NCBI GenBank assembly: GCA_963700865.1
Contig: CAVOZC010000016.1
Span: forward strand, 124,001-188,000
Direction: 5' to 3'
From: CAVOGJ01 sp963700865
GTDB lineage: Bacteria; Planctomycetota; Planctomycetia; Pirellulales; Pirellulaceae
Length of the DNA stretch: 64,000 nucleotides
Shown: in pieces, positions 20,126-29,778 of the stretch
How positions within the stretch are numbered: position 1 is the first letter of the stretch
Layout of the letters: each line of letters starts with the position of its first letter
The notes under the pieces: model-generated
The model's input: the letters and a program-made list of their open reading frames with translations, nothing else
Databases searched by the model: none
Told to the model about the DNA's origin: nothing
Translations under genes and position numbers: made by a program

Positions 20126-21325
20126 TTCACGCCGGAAACCTGCAGTGCATCGTCCAGCGGATTACGCAGAGCCGGGTGTGGTCCTAATTCCAGAAACAGT
20201 GCATCACCGCCACGCACAATATTCTTCATGGCTGGAGCGAACAACACAGGATTCCGCACATTCGCCCACCAATAACTAGCGTCCATCGATTCGGCCTGAT
20301 AGACGCCGCCCGTGACGGTTGAGATGAACGGGATTTGAGCTGGTCGTGGTTTGATATCTGCCAGCACTTCCAGCAACTCGTCCCTGATCGGATCCATAAT
20401 GTGGGTATGAAACGGATAGTCGACCGGTAGCACTCGATGGAATGTGCCGTCAGCCTTCAGTTTGGCTTCGATCTCCATGAGAGGAGCCGTTTCGCCAGCG
20501 ATCGTGACCAGATTCGAACTATTGACGGCAGCAATTTGCACCGCGGCAGCGTGGTTGCCGATCAATTCGCGGGCTTCTCTCGACGACATACCCACGGCAA
20601 TCATTTTGCCTTGGCCCTGCGTGGTGTTCTGCAGGCGGCTGCGATGGTAGATCACCTTCACCGCGTCTTCCAGGCTGTAGATTCCGGCAACGTAGGCAGC
20701 AGCCACTTCGCCCACGCTATGTCCGACGACCTTGCTTGGCTGAACACCCCATGACTTCCACAGCTCGGCTAAGGCAACCTGCAGTCCAAAGATCGCGGGC
20801 TGGGCGATATTGGTATCATTGATGCGACTCTTTTCTTCACTGCGATTCATTTCCTCAAGCAGCGTAAAGTCGCCAAAAGATCTTAGAATGTCATCGATAC
20901 GTTCCAGAGTGGAGCGAACAATCGGCTCGCGCTGCAGCAAGTCCTGACCCATTTTCCACCATTGTGCGCCCTGTCCGGTGAAGACAAATACCACCGGCTT
21001 CGCATCCGTAACCGCTTTGCCGGCGTAAACGCCGACAAGCTCGGCGGGCTTCTCCCCTTCGGCCACGTCGGTGTTCTCCAGCCAGTCTTGTAGCCGCTGA
21101 CGCATGGTCGCTTTGTCAGGTGCTACAAAAACCAAACGCTCGGCGTGATGCTCCTTGCGAGCGCCTGCCGAATAACAAATGTCGGCCAACGACTCGTCGG
21201 ATGCGGCCAGAAGGTCAATGTATTCCTGCACGTAGCTCTGCAGTGAAGCGTGCTCCCGCGCACTGATGGGCAGGACGAAGGGGCGATCCGCACGTTGAGC
21301 GGGAGCGACTCTCTGTTCCCATCGC
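20125..21325 (-). CDS. PKS segment 2: acyltransferase
   Basis: It continues segment 1 in another frame after one indel near 21315; the frame is open from 21447 to 19942. After the KS-AT linker (RPFVLPISAREHASLQ) the AT shows VFVFTGQGAQWWKMGQ, the nucleophile motif GHSVGEVAAAY, and DYPFHTHIMDP, the position of the HAFH/YASH specificity motif. GHSVG together with a Phe-His pair favours malonyl-CoA over methylmalonyl-CoA. It ends with FLELGPHPALRNPL. Confidence 0.88.
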
Positions 21326-22654
21326 CGCCTCAACCGGAGGAGCTTGCAACACGGCGTGCGAGTTGGTGCCGCCAAAACCAAATGAATTGACGGCCGCCAC
21401 TGGCAGGTTGCCATTCGCTCGAGGCAGCGGCTGCAATTTCGTGGCAACCTCCAACTTTAGCTCGCTGAAGGGAATATTAGGATTCGGTGTTTCGAAATTG
21501 GCGTTCGGTGGAACCATGTCCTTGTGCAGTACCAGCGCGGCTTTGATCAAACCGGCGATGCCTGAACCCGCCTCTAAGTGCCCAATGTTGGATTTTACGC
21601 TCCCAATCAGGCATGGATTGGTTTCGGCTCGGCCCTTGGAAAGCACGCGGCCCAAAGCGGAGAGTTCGATTGGGTCGCCAACGGGAGTCCCGGTGCCATG
21701 CGCTTCCATGTAGGCGACTTGAGTCGGATGAAGACCCGCTTCCCGGTAAGCACGCCGCAGCATCGTCGCCTGTGCGTCGGCTCCGGGCACCGTCATCGAC
21801 GACGTATGGCCGTCCTGGTTCATCACGGCCGCGCGAATCACCGCGTAGATGCGGTCACGGTCTTTGATCGCGTTGCTCAAGCGCTTTGCGTATACCATGC
21901 CCGCACCTTCGCCACGCACATAACCGTTCGCCCGCGCGTCGAACGCGAAACACTGACCATCCGGTGACAACATCGAAGCTTTGGCAAAGCCGACGGTGGG
22001 GTGCGGTGTGCACATGCAGTTCACACCACCCACTAACGCTGCGTCGCATTCGCCTGCCCAGATGCTGCGACAAGCAATCGATAACGCGACCAGCGATGAG
22101 GAGCACGCCGTATCGACCGCGAGCGAGGGACCGGTCAAGTCAAGCAGATACGAAACTCGATTGGCGGCGATACTGAGCGTGATTCCGCTATTCGTATGGG
22201 CATCACTATTCGTGATCGTCTCGCCTTGAATCCCGGAGTAATCATGCGTCGAAATGCCGACGAAGCAACCGATCTTGTGACCGCGTAGCTTGCTCGGCGC
22301 CGAGCCTGAGTCCTCGATGGCTTCCCAAGCCACCTCGAGCAGCCAACGCTGCTGCGGATCCATGCGTTGTGCCTCGCGGGGAGTAATCCCCCAAAAGCGG
22401 GCATCGAATTCCGCCAGCTTGTCGGTAAAGCCGCCCCACTTCGTGTTCATCCGACCAGGCACCGCCGGGTCGCGATGGAAGTAGCGATCGAGCGTCCAGC
22501 GATCCTCGGGCACTTCGACGATTCCCGACCGACCCGCGGCCAGCAATTGCCAAAACGATTCCGTGTCAACCACGCCGCCTGGCAACCGACATCCAATACC
22601 AACGATCGCCAACGGCTCTTGGGCCAGGGGGCCCTCGACTTCATGTCTCAACAT
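21215..22654 (-). CDS. PKS segment 1: ketosynthase
   Basis: This open frame of 479 codons starts at the ATG at 22654 (AAGGA lies about 11 bp upstream). Authentic homology runs to about 21320, after which the frame is out of phase. The catalytic Cys is in DTACSSSLVALS, the two His in EAHGTGTPVGDP and VKSNIGHLEAGSG; all three are intact. The start EPLAIVGIGCRLPGG is the usual KS N-terminus, so there is no loading domain before it. The closing motif NSFGFGGTNSHAVL marks the domain end. It decarboxylatively condenses malonyl-ACP with the growing chain. Confidence 0.92.
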   Translation of the reverse strand: MLRHEVEGPLAQEPLAIVGIGCRLPGGVVDTESFWQLLAAGRSGIVEVPEDRWTLDRYFHRDPAVPGRMNTKWGGFTDKLAEFDARFWGITPREAQRMDPQQRWLLEVAWEAIEDSGSAPSKLRGHKIGCFVGISTHDYSGIQGETITNSDAHTNSGITLSIAANRVSYLLDLTGPSLAVDTACSSSLVALSIACRSIWAGECDAALVGGVNCMCTPHPTVGFAKASMLSPDGQCFAFDARANGYVRGEGAGMVYAKRLSNAIKDRDRIYAVIRAAVMNQDGHTSSMTVPGADAQATMLRRAYREAGLHPTQVAYMEAHGTGTPVGDPIELSALGRVLSKGRAETNPCLIGSVKSNIGHLEAGSGIAGLIKAALVLHKDMVPPNANFETPNPNIPFSELKLEVATKLQPLPRANGNLPVAAVNSFGFGGTNSHAVLQAPPVEAAMGTESRSRSTCGSPLRPAHQCAGARFTAELRAGIH

Positions 22655-23764
22655 CCGTCAAGAATTCCTTGAGACCAGCGCTGATCGCAACGGCGTGCCA
22701 GAGTCCTTGATCCGCACTGCTGGTCGTCGCGACGCCCGCTATGTTGTATGTACTTTTCGGACAGCAGATGTTAAGTCCGAACGGCCTTCAACACCAGCCG
22801 CCTGTCGCTGCGCCATCCAGGAACTGGCCGTTCGCCGCTACATTAGAGGTCGATTTGGCATTTATTGATGTAGAAATATGCGGCGAGCCGCGTCGATCGG
22901 GCTGCCTGCGAGGGGATCGGGCACCAGCTGCGGCCTGACGCGCGTCAGCCGCTGTGCGGACGCATCGGCAAGACTGCCGGGCCGTCGTGGTCACCAGGTA
23001 GGCGTCGTTTTCTACGCCGCAGGCGTAGCTCATCGTCGCCTAGGGCAAAGAAGCCCTGGGGCGGCGCGCTGGCTCGTGGAACTCGCCTTCGCTGGCCCAA
23101 GCTACGGTGACGCACGCCCTTGGCTTGCGAATGCACAAACGCCCATGGAGAAAAACGCCAATGGAAAAACGCCAATATCGACACACAGAGAACGCCCGAC
23201 GGGGACACCCCTCGTTGATCCAACGTAGCGTGGCCGTCCCGGCCGCGACGTACTTCCACGCGACTCGGCCAGGACCGGCCGGCGTGGAATGGGGACCCAC
23301 ATTGACTGGGACAAGATGCCCCAGCCACGGAAAATAGGAAGAGCATGGTCAACAGGGACACACCAATTGCCCACACCAATTGCCGCAAACTAGTGATGGC
23401 AAGGCCCGTGGGGTCAGGCTCATGGGCAGTTCCGGAGGGAACCCCATAGAGCACGCAGGCCACGCAGGAAGTTTGGGTGCGCGCCGCTCTCCATGCCTGG
23501 AGATCGAAAAGCGGTGCGTATCCACCGAGGAGGCTCCCAACCGGTCGGTCCGAACTCAGATGGCTGCCGAGCCGCGTTCAGCCTGTTGACGGCCGTGATC
23601 ACGCGGCTGCCTTGGCTCGCGATGCGCCCGACCAGGTGATGTTGGCGGCGGCGGCAGAGATCATCCACGGGCGGAGTTTCCCCCCGTGACGGCATTCGGC
23701 ATACTGTGTGACTCGAGCGACGTTGGTTCGGGTTCACAACGCAACTTTGACAAAGAGAAATACG
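22655..23764. other. 1.1-kb intergenic region with short palindromes
   Basis: No open frame here has family features. It separates the divergent PKS and DUF1080 genes, so both promoters should lie inside. Visible structure: hairpin CTACGCCGCAGGCGTAG at 23012-23028; a second dyad with GGGC/GCCC arms just after it (about 23033-23050); a 12-bp direct repeat AAAAACGCCAAT near 23152-23180; and the dispersed palindrome at 23306-23324. Confidence 0.5.
23306..23324. repeat. Intergenic palindrome CTGGGACAAGATGCCCCAG (family copy 2)
   Basis: It matches the element at 4907-4925 with one substitution, and is likewise followed by CCA. Both copies are intergenic and on the plus strand in this orientation. 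Confidence 0.6.
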
Positions 23765-24475
23765 ATGAACCTTTCATGGGCAAGGTTCGGCCGGCTGTGC
23801 ATTTTTTTCGGAATCCTTACGTCGTCGGCTGGGGCCGAGGACGCATTTCGCCCACTCTTCGACGGGCAGACGCTTCACGGCTGGCAGCAACGGGGCGGGC
23901 TGGCGACCTTTCGAGTCGAGGAGGGCGCCATCGTGGGCACTTCGGCCGCCAACTCGCCGAACACCTTCCTCTGCACCACGGAAACCTTCGGCGATTTCGC
24001 GCTCGAATACGAATTCAAATGCGACGCGGCGCTGAATTCGGGCGTGCAAATTCGCAGCCAATATTTTGACCAGGAAGCGACCGACAAACGGGCCGCCAAA
24101 CCAATCGTGATTCCGCCAGGCCGTGTCCACGGTTACCAAGTGGAAATTGATCCCGACAAACCCGACCGACTGTGGTGTGGTGGGATTTACGACGAGGCCC
24201 GACGCGGATGGCTCTACCCGGGGACCTGCGGTGGCGATGCCGAGGCCTTCACGAAACAGGGCAAGGCCGCGTACAAGTCCCAGGATTGGAATTCCGTGAA
24301 GGTTGTCTGCCGGGGCGACCATATCCGTACCTGGTTGAATGGCCAGCCCAGGGCGGACTTCCATGACGATTGGACCCGGCGGGGCTTCGTGGCCTTGCAA
24401 GTCCACGGCGTCGGTGAGCGGTCCGAGCCGCTCCAGGTGCGCTTTCGGAAGATACGTGTGAAAGTACTCGATTGA
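23765..24475 (+). CDS. DUF1080 (3-keto-disaccharide hydrolase-like) secreted protein
   Basis: The ATG at 23765 gives MNLSWARFGRLCIFFGILTS, a clear signal peptide, 236 residues in all; an in-frame ATG at 23708 adds 19 residues ahead of it and is less likely. The mature protein shows the DUF1080 concanavalin-like pattern: RPLFDGQTLHGWQQ, LEYEFKCDAALNSGVQIRS, GYQVEIDP, DWNSVKVVCRGDHIRTWLNG and GFVALQVHG. The family has a lectin/glucanase fold, is hugely expanded in Planctomycetes and includes 3-keto-glycoside hydrolases. The particular sugar substrate cannot be told. It converges with the SGNH hydrolase gene, with 33 bp between stops. Confidence 0.9.
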   Translation: MNLSWARFGRLCIFFGILTSSAGAEDAFRPLFDGQTLHGWQQRGGLATFRVEEGAIVGTSAANSPNTFLCTTETFGDFALEYEFKCDAALNSGVQIRSQYFDQEATDKRAAKPIVIPPGRVHGYQVEIDPDKPDRLWCGGIYDEARRGWLYPGTCGGDAEAFTKQGKAAYKSQDWNSVKVVCRGDHIRTWLNGQPRADFHDDWTRRGFVALQVHGVGERSEPLQVRFRKIRVKVLD

Positions 24476-24508
24476 CGCGGAAGGGGCGTCGCGGTCGCAA
24501 CCGAGGGC

Positions 24509-25310
24509 TTACTTGGGCGTCTTGTTCGCGATCGCACGCAGGATGCGAGGAGCGAGGAGTTCGGCAATCCGCTGGGAGCCGGCCGCGGTGAAGTGCACGT
24601 CGCGGGGCCGTTGCCGCGAGGTAGGTTCGGCGAGCACCATGGCGTGTAGGTCCTGAATTTCAACGTTTGCTTCTGTCATGATCCGATTGGCGATCTCATT
24701 GTAAGGGCACTCGGCGCCGGCAACCCGTCCGAAGGCCCCCTCAGGTATAGGCGTTGTCGAGCACCAGATCAGCTTTGCTCCCGTCCGCTGCAATCGCTTT
24801 ACGATTTGCCGCAGGTTCTTTTCGTACTCGGCGGGTCCCGTGAGGATCACGCTTCCCGGGGTGCCCACGGCGACGATCGTCTCCGTCCCTGGCATGACAT
24901 GCTTAAGGTCATGGAGCCCGAAATTGAAATGAATCACATCCCAAGGCCGCTGCCCCAGCCACTCGTGCAGGTGAGTCAGACCCGAACGGCTCGGACCGCA
25001 ATTCGTTGGTGGGTGCACGACGTTTGCGACGCCGTTCAGCTTGGCTCGCAGCGGTAATGTGTAGCCGATCGAGATGGAATCGCCGATTAGCAGGATTCGG
25101 GGCAGCGTGGGATCTTCTTCCACCGGATCAAGGGGTGACGGTGGTTTGGACAGGACATTCCCCGGAGATTGCGCGGGCAACGGTGTCGCGTTGGCTCGCG
25201 AAAATAAGGACGATGGCGAGAAGGAACCACCCATTTGGTCTACGCCGCCGGCTCGTCGCAGTCGCGAAACCTTGAAAATTTTGAGAAGATGTCCGCATGC
25301 AGTACCTCAC
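24509..25310 (-). CDS. SGNH/GDSL hydrolase, probable frameshift after the signal peptide
   Basis: The catalytic frame (25234-24509) has block I ILLIGDSISIGYTLP, an Asn/Gly region FNFGLHDLKH, and block V DVHFTAAGSQR with the Asp-His pair. Its own first residues do not look like a signal. One frame over, an ATG at 25310 (or 25298) gives NGWFLLAIVLIFASQ, a good signal-peptide core, that would join the catalytic frame near AQSPGNVLSK (about 25165) if one base is wrong. I therefore annotate from 25310. Likely an exported esterase or carbohydrate deacetylase; the substrate is unknown. Confidence 0.8.
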
Positions 25311-25552
25311 CCCGTCGCAACCAGCTGGAAAGGCGGTAGTTTAACGACGATCGCCATCAGGCTCGACCAGTGGTATCCAAAGTCTGGCGCATTCGGCGCT
25401 CGCATGCGATGGCCCCACGGCTGGTGGATGTTATTGACGGCGGCGCGGAGAATGAACCGTCGTCACACCCGGTACGTCGGAAATCGCCCAACACGCGACA
25501 CCTGCTGAGTACCATGGTCCGGACCGGCGACAATCAAATGAACGGTAGCGAT

Positions 25553-27502
25553 ATGAAATTCAGCATCTGCCACTCTTCGCTCGTGATCTCGGTACTTATT
25601 GCCGGATTCGTCCTGGCCGATCAGCCGCTGAGCTTCACGCGAGAAGTGAGGCTGCGCGATCCCTTGGGTCAGCCCCAGCAACTGGAGGCGTATCGCGATG
25701 GCAAACTACTTGTCCTGGCATTCTTGGGCACCGAATGCCCGTTGGCAAAGCTGTACGCTGGACGACTGCAGCAGTTGGCCGACACCTTCGAGCCGCAAGG
25801 CGTGCGATTCGTCGGTATCCACTCGAACGTGCAGGATCTGCCCGCCGAAATCGCGGCTTTTGCTCGGCGACATGGCATCTGCTTTCCGCTGCTGAAAGAT
25901 TTGGGAAACCAGCTGGCGGACGAACTGCATATCGAGCGCACGCCGGAAGTGATCGTGATCGATCGCGAGGCCCGGGTCAGCTACCGCGGACGCATCGATG
26001 ATCAATACCTCGTGGGAGTCACGCGAGATCGTCCGACATCCGAGGAGCTGCGCATGGCGCTGGACAGCTTGCTGGCTGGCCAGCCCGCGGCGATCGCGCG
26101 GACCGAACCCGTCGGCTGTCTGCTGGGGCGGGCTCGGGAGCCGGACGAAACCAGTGAGGTCACCTACGGCGGGCAAATCGCCCGCATCTTTCAGCGCCGC
26201 TGTGTCGCATGTCATCGCAAGGGTGACATCGGTCCCTTCGAATTAACCTCGTACGAGGAAGCAGCTGCTTGGGGAGAGATGATCAAGGAAGTCGTCGAAC
26301 AACGGCGCATGCCACCCTGGCATGCGAGTCCTGAATACGGTTCGTTTCAAAATGACGCGAGCCTGACGGCTGAGGAGCGACAGCAGGTGGCAGCCTGGGT
26401 GGAGCATGGATGCCCGCGGGGCTCGACCGACAGCTTGCCTCCCCCCCCACCATTCACCGACGGTTGGCAACTGCCGCGGAAACCGGACGAAATCATCGCC
26501 ATGCGAGATTCCCCTTTCGAGGTGCCGGCGGATGCCGGACCGGCCGGCGTGCCGTATCAGTATTTCGCCGTCAAGACGGGCTTTCCGCAAGATCGATGGA
26601 TCAAGGCGGCCGAGGTACAACCGGGGAACAAGTCCGTGGTACATCACATTATTGTCTACGCGGCACCGCCCAATGGACGCCGTCGCCGTGACTGGATTTT
26701 CTTGACCGCGTATGTGCCAGGCCTGCGGAACCAGCCACTGCCGGCCAAGGCGGCGAAGTGGATACCGGCCGCGGCCACATTGATCTTTGAAATGCACTAC
26801 ACGCCTGTGGGGTCCGTCCAGTCCGACCTCAGCCGCTTGGGACTGATCTACGCCGATCCGAATGAAATCACGCACGAAGTGCTCACCGCGGATATCACGA
26901 ATGACGAATTTGAGATCCCGCCTCATGCGGCGGATGTGGTGGTGACGGCGACCAGTCGCCCGCTTGAGCACGATGATGTGCGGCTGCTCTCGCTGTCGCC
27001 CCATATGCACTTGCGGGGCAAGTCGTTCCGCTACGAATGGGTGGCACCCGACGGCCAGCGGGAGGTATTGCTCGACGTTCCGCGGTATGATTTTAACTGG
27101 CAAACCTGTTATGTGCTCTCCGAGCCACGCCCGCTGATGCGAGGATCGGTTTTGCATTGTCGGGCGACGTTCGACAACTCGTCCGCCAACCTGGCCAACC
27201 CCGATCCGGAGCGATCGGTCCGCTGGGGTGAGCAGTCGTGGGACGAAATGATGATCGGGTTTTGCGATCTGATCGTGCCCGTCGCTGAGGATCGCCGGTC
27301 CGCGCATCAACTGGTCACCGCCGGCCCGGATGTGGTGGGACTGTTTGATCTGGCCGACGAAGACGGAGATCGCCGCGTGACGCGTGCCGAGTCGGAACGG
27401 CATCCGCATGTGCGGGAGGCCTTTCCGGCGGTAGACCTCGACCAGAATGGCAATGTCGATTTGCCCGAGGCCTTGCGGGCCCTGCGGACGAGCCCGCGGT
27501 AG
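25553..27502 (+). CDS. Redoxin / cytochrome c / copper type II monooxygenase-like / EF-hand fusion protein
   Basis: From the ATG at 25553 the protein has 649 residues and a signal peptide (MKFSICHSSLVISVLIAGF). Domains: thioredoxin-fold redoxin about 25-185 with ECPLAK at the peroxidatic position; cytochrome-like CVACHRKGDIGPF near 217; copper-monooxygenase-like fold about 300-575 with VVHHIIVYA (near 362), EMHYTP, HMHLRGKSFRYE (near 483) and WDEMMIGF (near 563), resembling the histidine and methionine copper ligands of PHM-type enzymes; two EF-hand loops DEDGDRRVT and DLDQNGNVDLPEA at the C-terminus. The in-frame upstream ATGs (25370, 25538) are not followed directly by a signal. Likely periplasmic and redox active; the substrate is unknown. 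Confidence 0.88.
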   Translation: MKFSICHSSLVISVLIAGFVLADQPLSFTREVRLRDPLGQPQQLEAYRDGKLLVLAFLGTECPLAKLYAGRLQQLADTFEPQGVRFVGIHSNVQDLPAEIAAFARRHGICFPLLKDLGNQLADELHIERTPEVIVIDREARVSYRGRIDDQYLVGVTRDRPTSEELRMALDSLLAGQPAAIARTEPVGCLLGRAREPDETSEVTYGGQIARIFQRRCVACHRKGDIGPFELTSYEEAAAWGEMIKEVVEQRRMPPWHASPEYGSFQNDASLTAEERQQVAAWVEHGCPRGSTDSLPPPPPFTDGWQLPRKPDEIIAMRDSPFEVPADAGPAGVPYQYFAVKTGFPQDRWIKAAEVQPGNKSVVHHIIVYAAPPNGRRRRDWIFLTAYVPGLRNQPLPAKAAKWIPAAATLIFEMHYTPVGSVQSDLSRLGLIYADPNEITHEVLTADITNDEFEIPPHAADVVVTATSRPLEHDDVRLLSLSPHMHLRGKSFRYEWVAPDGQREVLLDVPRYDFNWQTCYVLSEPRPLMRGSVLHCRATFDNSSANLANPDPERSVRWGEQSWDEMMIGFCDLIVPVAEDRRSAHQLVTAGPDVVGLFDLADEDGDRRVTRAESERHPHVREAFPAVDLDQNGNVDLPEALRALRTSPR

Positions 27503-27792
27503 TGCATGGTGACCGCTGGAAATTAGAGTTGCCGGTATCCGCAGTCGCCAGACGTTGGACGTCCTATTTTTGACGAATTCAATCACTGGCCGGAATCGGA
27601 AACTCGAAAGAAATTTTCACGTAGCACCAGACATGGTGCGACACCACAACGGTGCCCCGAGATACTCTGATTCCGGACGCCGCCCAGGACGGCCGCGGTC
27701 CTTTGCAAACGAGATGCCTGCTTCCCCCCGTCCCAATTGGCGTAGAATAGGGGATTGACCCATCTCTCGTTGGCAGGAGCACCCCCGCCGCA

Positions 27793-29700
27793 ATGAAAAG
27801 CAGTACGCCCTCACGCCAGCGGTTCGAGCAATATCGAGCCGACTTTTCTCAGCGACGTCAGCGCCCGGACCATCACCGCGGTCGCCAGGCGGATGCCCAC
27901 GTGCGGGATCGCACCGCGCTCGAATTGGTTGGCCAGTTTCTGCGTCTGTTGCGGCCCCACCGCTGGAGCATGGTCTTTTCACTGGGCACGCTGACGGTGG
28001 CCACACTACTGGCGTTGGTGCCACCGGCGGCGACAAAGTTTGTGGTGGATAACGTGCTGGGCGGAACACCGCTGCCCGCTTCGGTGCCAAGTTGGATTCC
28101 ACGGGAGCCGTGGCCCTTGTTGCTCGGAATTTGCGGTGTCGTGCTGGCGATCTCCGTGATCGAAATCGTGTTGCATGTCTGGGGCCGCTGGCACGCAACG
28201 CGTGTCACGAAGCTGTTGCAGATGTCGGTCCGCCGCCAAGTGATCGACCAGGCGCTTCGGCTGCCCTTGCATCGCGTCCAGGAGCTCAAATCGGGCGGCA
28301 CGGCAAGCATCTTGCGGCAGGATGCCGGCAGTGTCGGCGACCTCGTGTTCGGATTGCTCTACGACCCTTGGCGGGCCGTGATCCAGTTGATGGGAAGCTT
28401 GATCATTCTCGCCTGGATTGACTGGCGACTGCTGCTGGGTGCCTTGGTGCTTGTACCGCTTGTCTATTTTACTCATCGCACCTGGATCGGACAGATTCGC
28501 CCACAATTCAAAAGTGTCCGCGCCCAACGGGAAGAAGTCGATGCGCTGGCGACGGAAGCGTTTGGTGGGAGTCGCGTGGTGCGGGCGTTCAGTCGTCAGC
28601 GGGCCGAGTCGAACCGCATCATGCGCGGCAACCACCTCATGGGTCGTCAGGAGCTGTACGCGTGGTGGTGGATGCGTGCCGTGGAGATTGTGTGGCAGAC
28701 CCTGATGCCACTCGCCTCAGCCGCCTTGCTGCTGTACGGGGGCTGGCGAGTGCTCGAAGGTGAGCTGACCATCGGCGATTTAATGATGTTCCTCGTCTAT
28801 CTGTTGATGCTCTTGTCACCGCTGGCCGTATTGGCTCAGAGCACCGCCGCTTTTCAGAACAGTCTGTCCGGCTTTGATCGCATCTTGGATCTGCTGGCGG
28901 AACCGCGTGAGATGCAGTCGCTGGAGCCAACCTTAAGAATGCGTGAGGAGCAGTTCGTCGGTCGCTTTCATTTTGAGCACGTAAGCTTCCGTTATCCCAA
29001 GGCGGAGACGCTGGCCCTGCAGGACGTATCGCTGATCGTCGAGCCTGGCGAGACCATCGCGCTGGTGGGGCCCAGTGGCGCTGGGAAAACGACCTTATGC
29101 AATCTGGTCGCCAGGTTCTACGACCCGACCGACGGCCGTGTGCTTCTCGACGGGCAGGACATTCGTGGTTTTGACGTCGAGAGTTATCGGCGATTGATTG
29201 GGATCGTGGAGCAGGACGTGTTTCTGTTTGATGGCACCGTGACAGAGAACATTGCCTATGCGGATCGAGCCGCCACGTACGAAGATGTGTGCCGGGCGGC
29301 TGACGTTGCCAACGCGTCGGAGTTTATTCGAGCTCTACCGGATGGTTTCGACACCGTCATTGGCGAGCGGGGCGTCAAATTAAGTGGCGGCCAGCGGCAG
29401 CGACTTGCCATCGCCCGAGCCGTGCTGGCGGATCCGCGGATTCTCATCATGGACGAGGCCACGAGCAACCTCGATACGGAAAGCGAGCGGTTGATTCAGG
29501 GCAGCCTGCAGCTGCTGACCCGAGACCGCACCTGCTTCATCATCGCCCACCGTTTGAGTACGATCACGCATGCCGACCGGATTGTCGTGCTCCGCGACGG
29601 ACAGATCGTCGAAATCGGCACCCACGAAGAGCTGATGGCCGCCGACGGGCAGTACCGTGAAATGGTCGAGCTGCAAACGCGACCAGCCGAGCGAGTGTAA
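27793..29700 (+). CDS. ABC exporter, fused membrane and ATPase domains (MsbA/LmrA type)
   Basis: The protein has 635 residues. The N-terminal half holds six membrane helices (about 55-340). The ATPase follows: Walker A GPSGAGKTTLC, Q-loop IVEQDVFLFDGTV, signature LSGGQRQRLAIARA, Walker B ILIMDEATSNLD, and H-loop CFIIAHRLSTITHAD. All catalytic residues are intact. Length fits a half-size exporter that works as a homodimer. A GGAG lies about 13 bp before the ATG. The gene stands alone between unrelated neighbours, so its substrate (lipid, drug or peptide) cannot be inferred. Confidence 0.95.
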   Translation: MKSSTPSRQRFEQYRADFSQRRQRPDHHRGRQADAHVRDRTALELVGQFLRLLRPHRWSMVFSLGTLTVATLLALVPPAATKFVVDNVLGGTPLPASVPSWIPREPWPLLLGICGVVLAISVIEIVLHVWGRWHATRVTKLLQMSVRRQVIDQALRLPLHRVQELKSGGTASILRQDAGSVGDLVFGLLYDPWRAVIQLMGSLIILAWIDWRLLLGALVLVPLVYFTHRTWIGQIRPQFKSVRAQREEVDALATEAFGGSRVVRAFSRQRAESNRIMRGNHLMGRQELYAWWWMRAVEIVWQTLMPLASAALLLYGGWRVLEGELTIGDLMMFLVYLLMLLSPLAVLAQSTAAFQNSLSGFDRILDLLAEPREMQSLEPTLRMREEQFVGRFHFEHVSFRYPKAETLALQDVSLIVEPGETIALVGPSGAGKTTLCNLVARFYDPTDGRVLLDGQDIRGFDVESYRRLIGIVEQDVFLFDGTVTENIAYADRAATYEDVCRAADVANASEFIRALPDGFDTVIGERGVKLSGGQRQRLAIARAVLADPRILIMDEATSNLDTESERLIQGSLQLLTRDRTCFIIAHRLSTITHADRIVVLRDGQIVEIGTHEELMAADGQYREMVELQTRPAERV

Positions 29701-29778
29701 GCATTGGGGGTGGGGCGCAGCTGACGAGGCGTGTCTGTCCTGCGCACAGAGCGGCGCGGCGGCGGCCGAGTTCGATGA

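Larger units (their letters stand above)
13405..22654 (-). other. Giant type I polyketide synthase locus KS-AT-DH-psiKR-ER-KR-ACP-C-R, split by multiple frameshifts
   Basis: Consecutive minus-strand open frames encode one fully reducing polyketide synthase module, then a condensation-type domain and a terminal thioester reductase, about 3,080 codons in total. The frame changes near 21315, 20125, 18860 (possibly twice), 16865, 15750, 15543, 15200, 14385 and 13675. At each break the domain continues in the next frame without a missing block, and active-site motifs of KS, AT, DH, ER, KR, ACP and R are all present. The order resembles fungal highly reducing synthases with a vestigial condensation domain, but with reductive release. 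Expected chemistry: iterative malonyl extension with full reduction, release as aldehyde or alcohol. No adenylation domain and no phosphopantetheinyl transferase gene is seen in the window. The frame breaks are likely assembly indels, though their density is above that of the rest of the window. Confidence 0.85.

Noticed and set aside
13405..22654. Programmed frameshifting in the PKS
   Set aside because: There are too many breaks, in both directions and without a shared slippery sequence or pseudoknot; indel errors or decay are simpler.
23349..23737. Short minus-strand frames between the PKS and DUF1080 genes
   Set aside because: Low-complexity Arg/Pro-rich products without start signals or family features.
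26243..27586. 447-codon minus-strand open frame
   Set aside because: Antisense of the redoxin/cytochrome/copper protein; composition is Arg/His-rich and no domain is seen.
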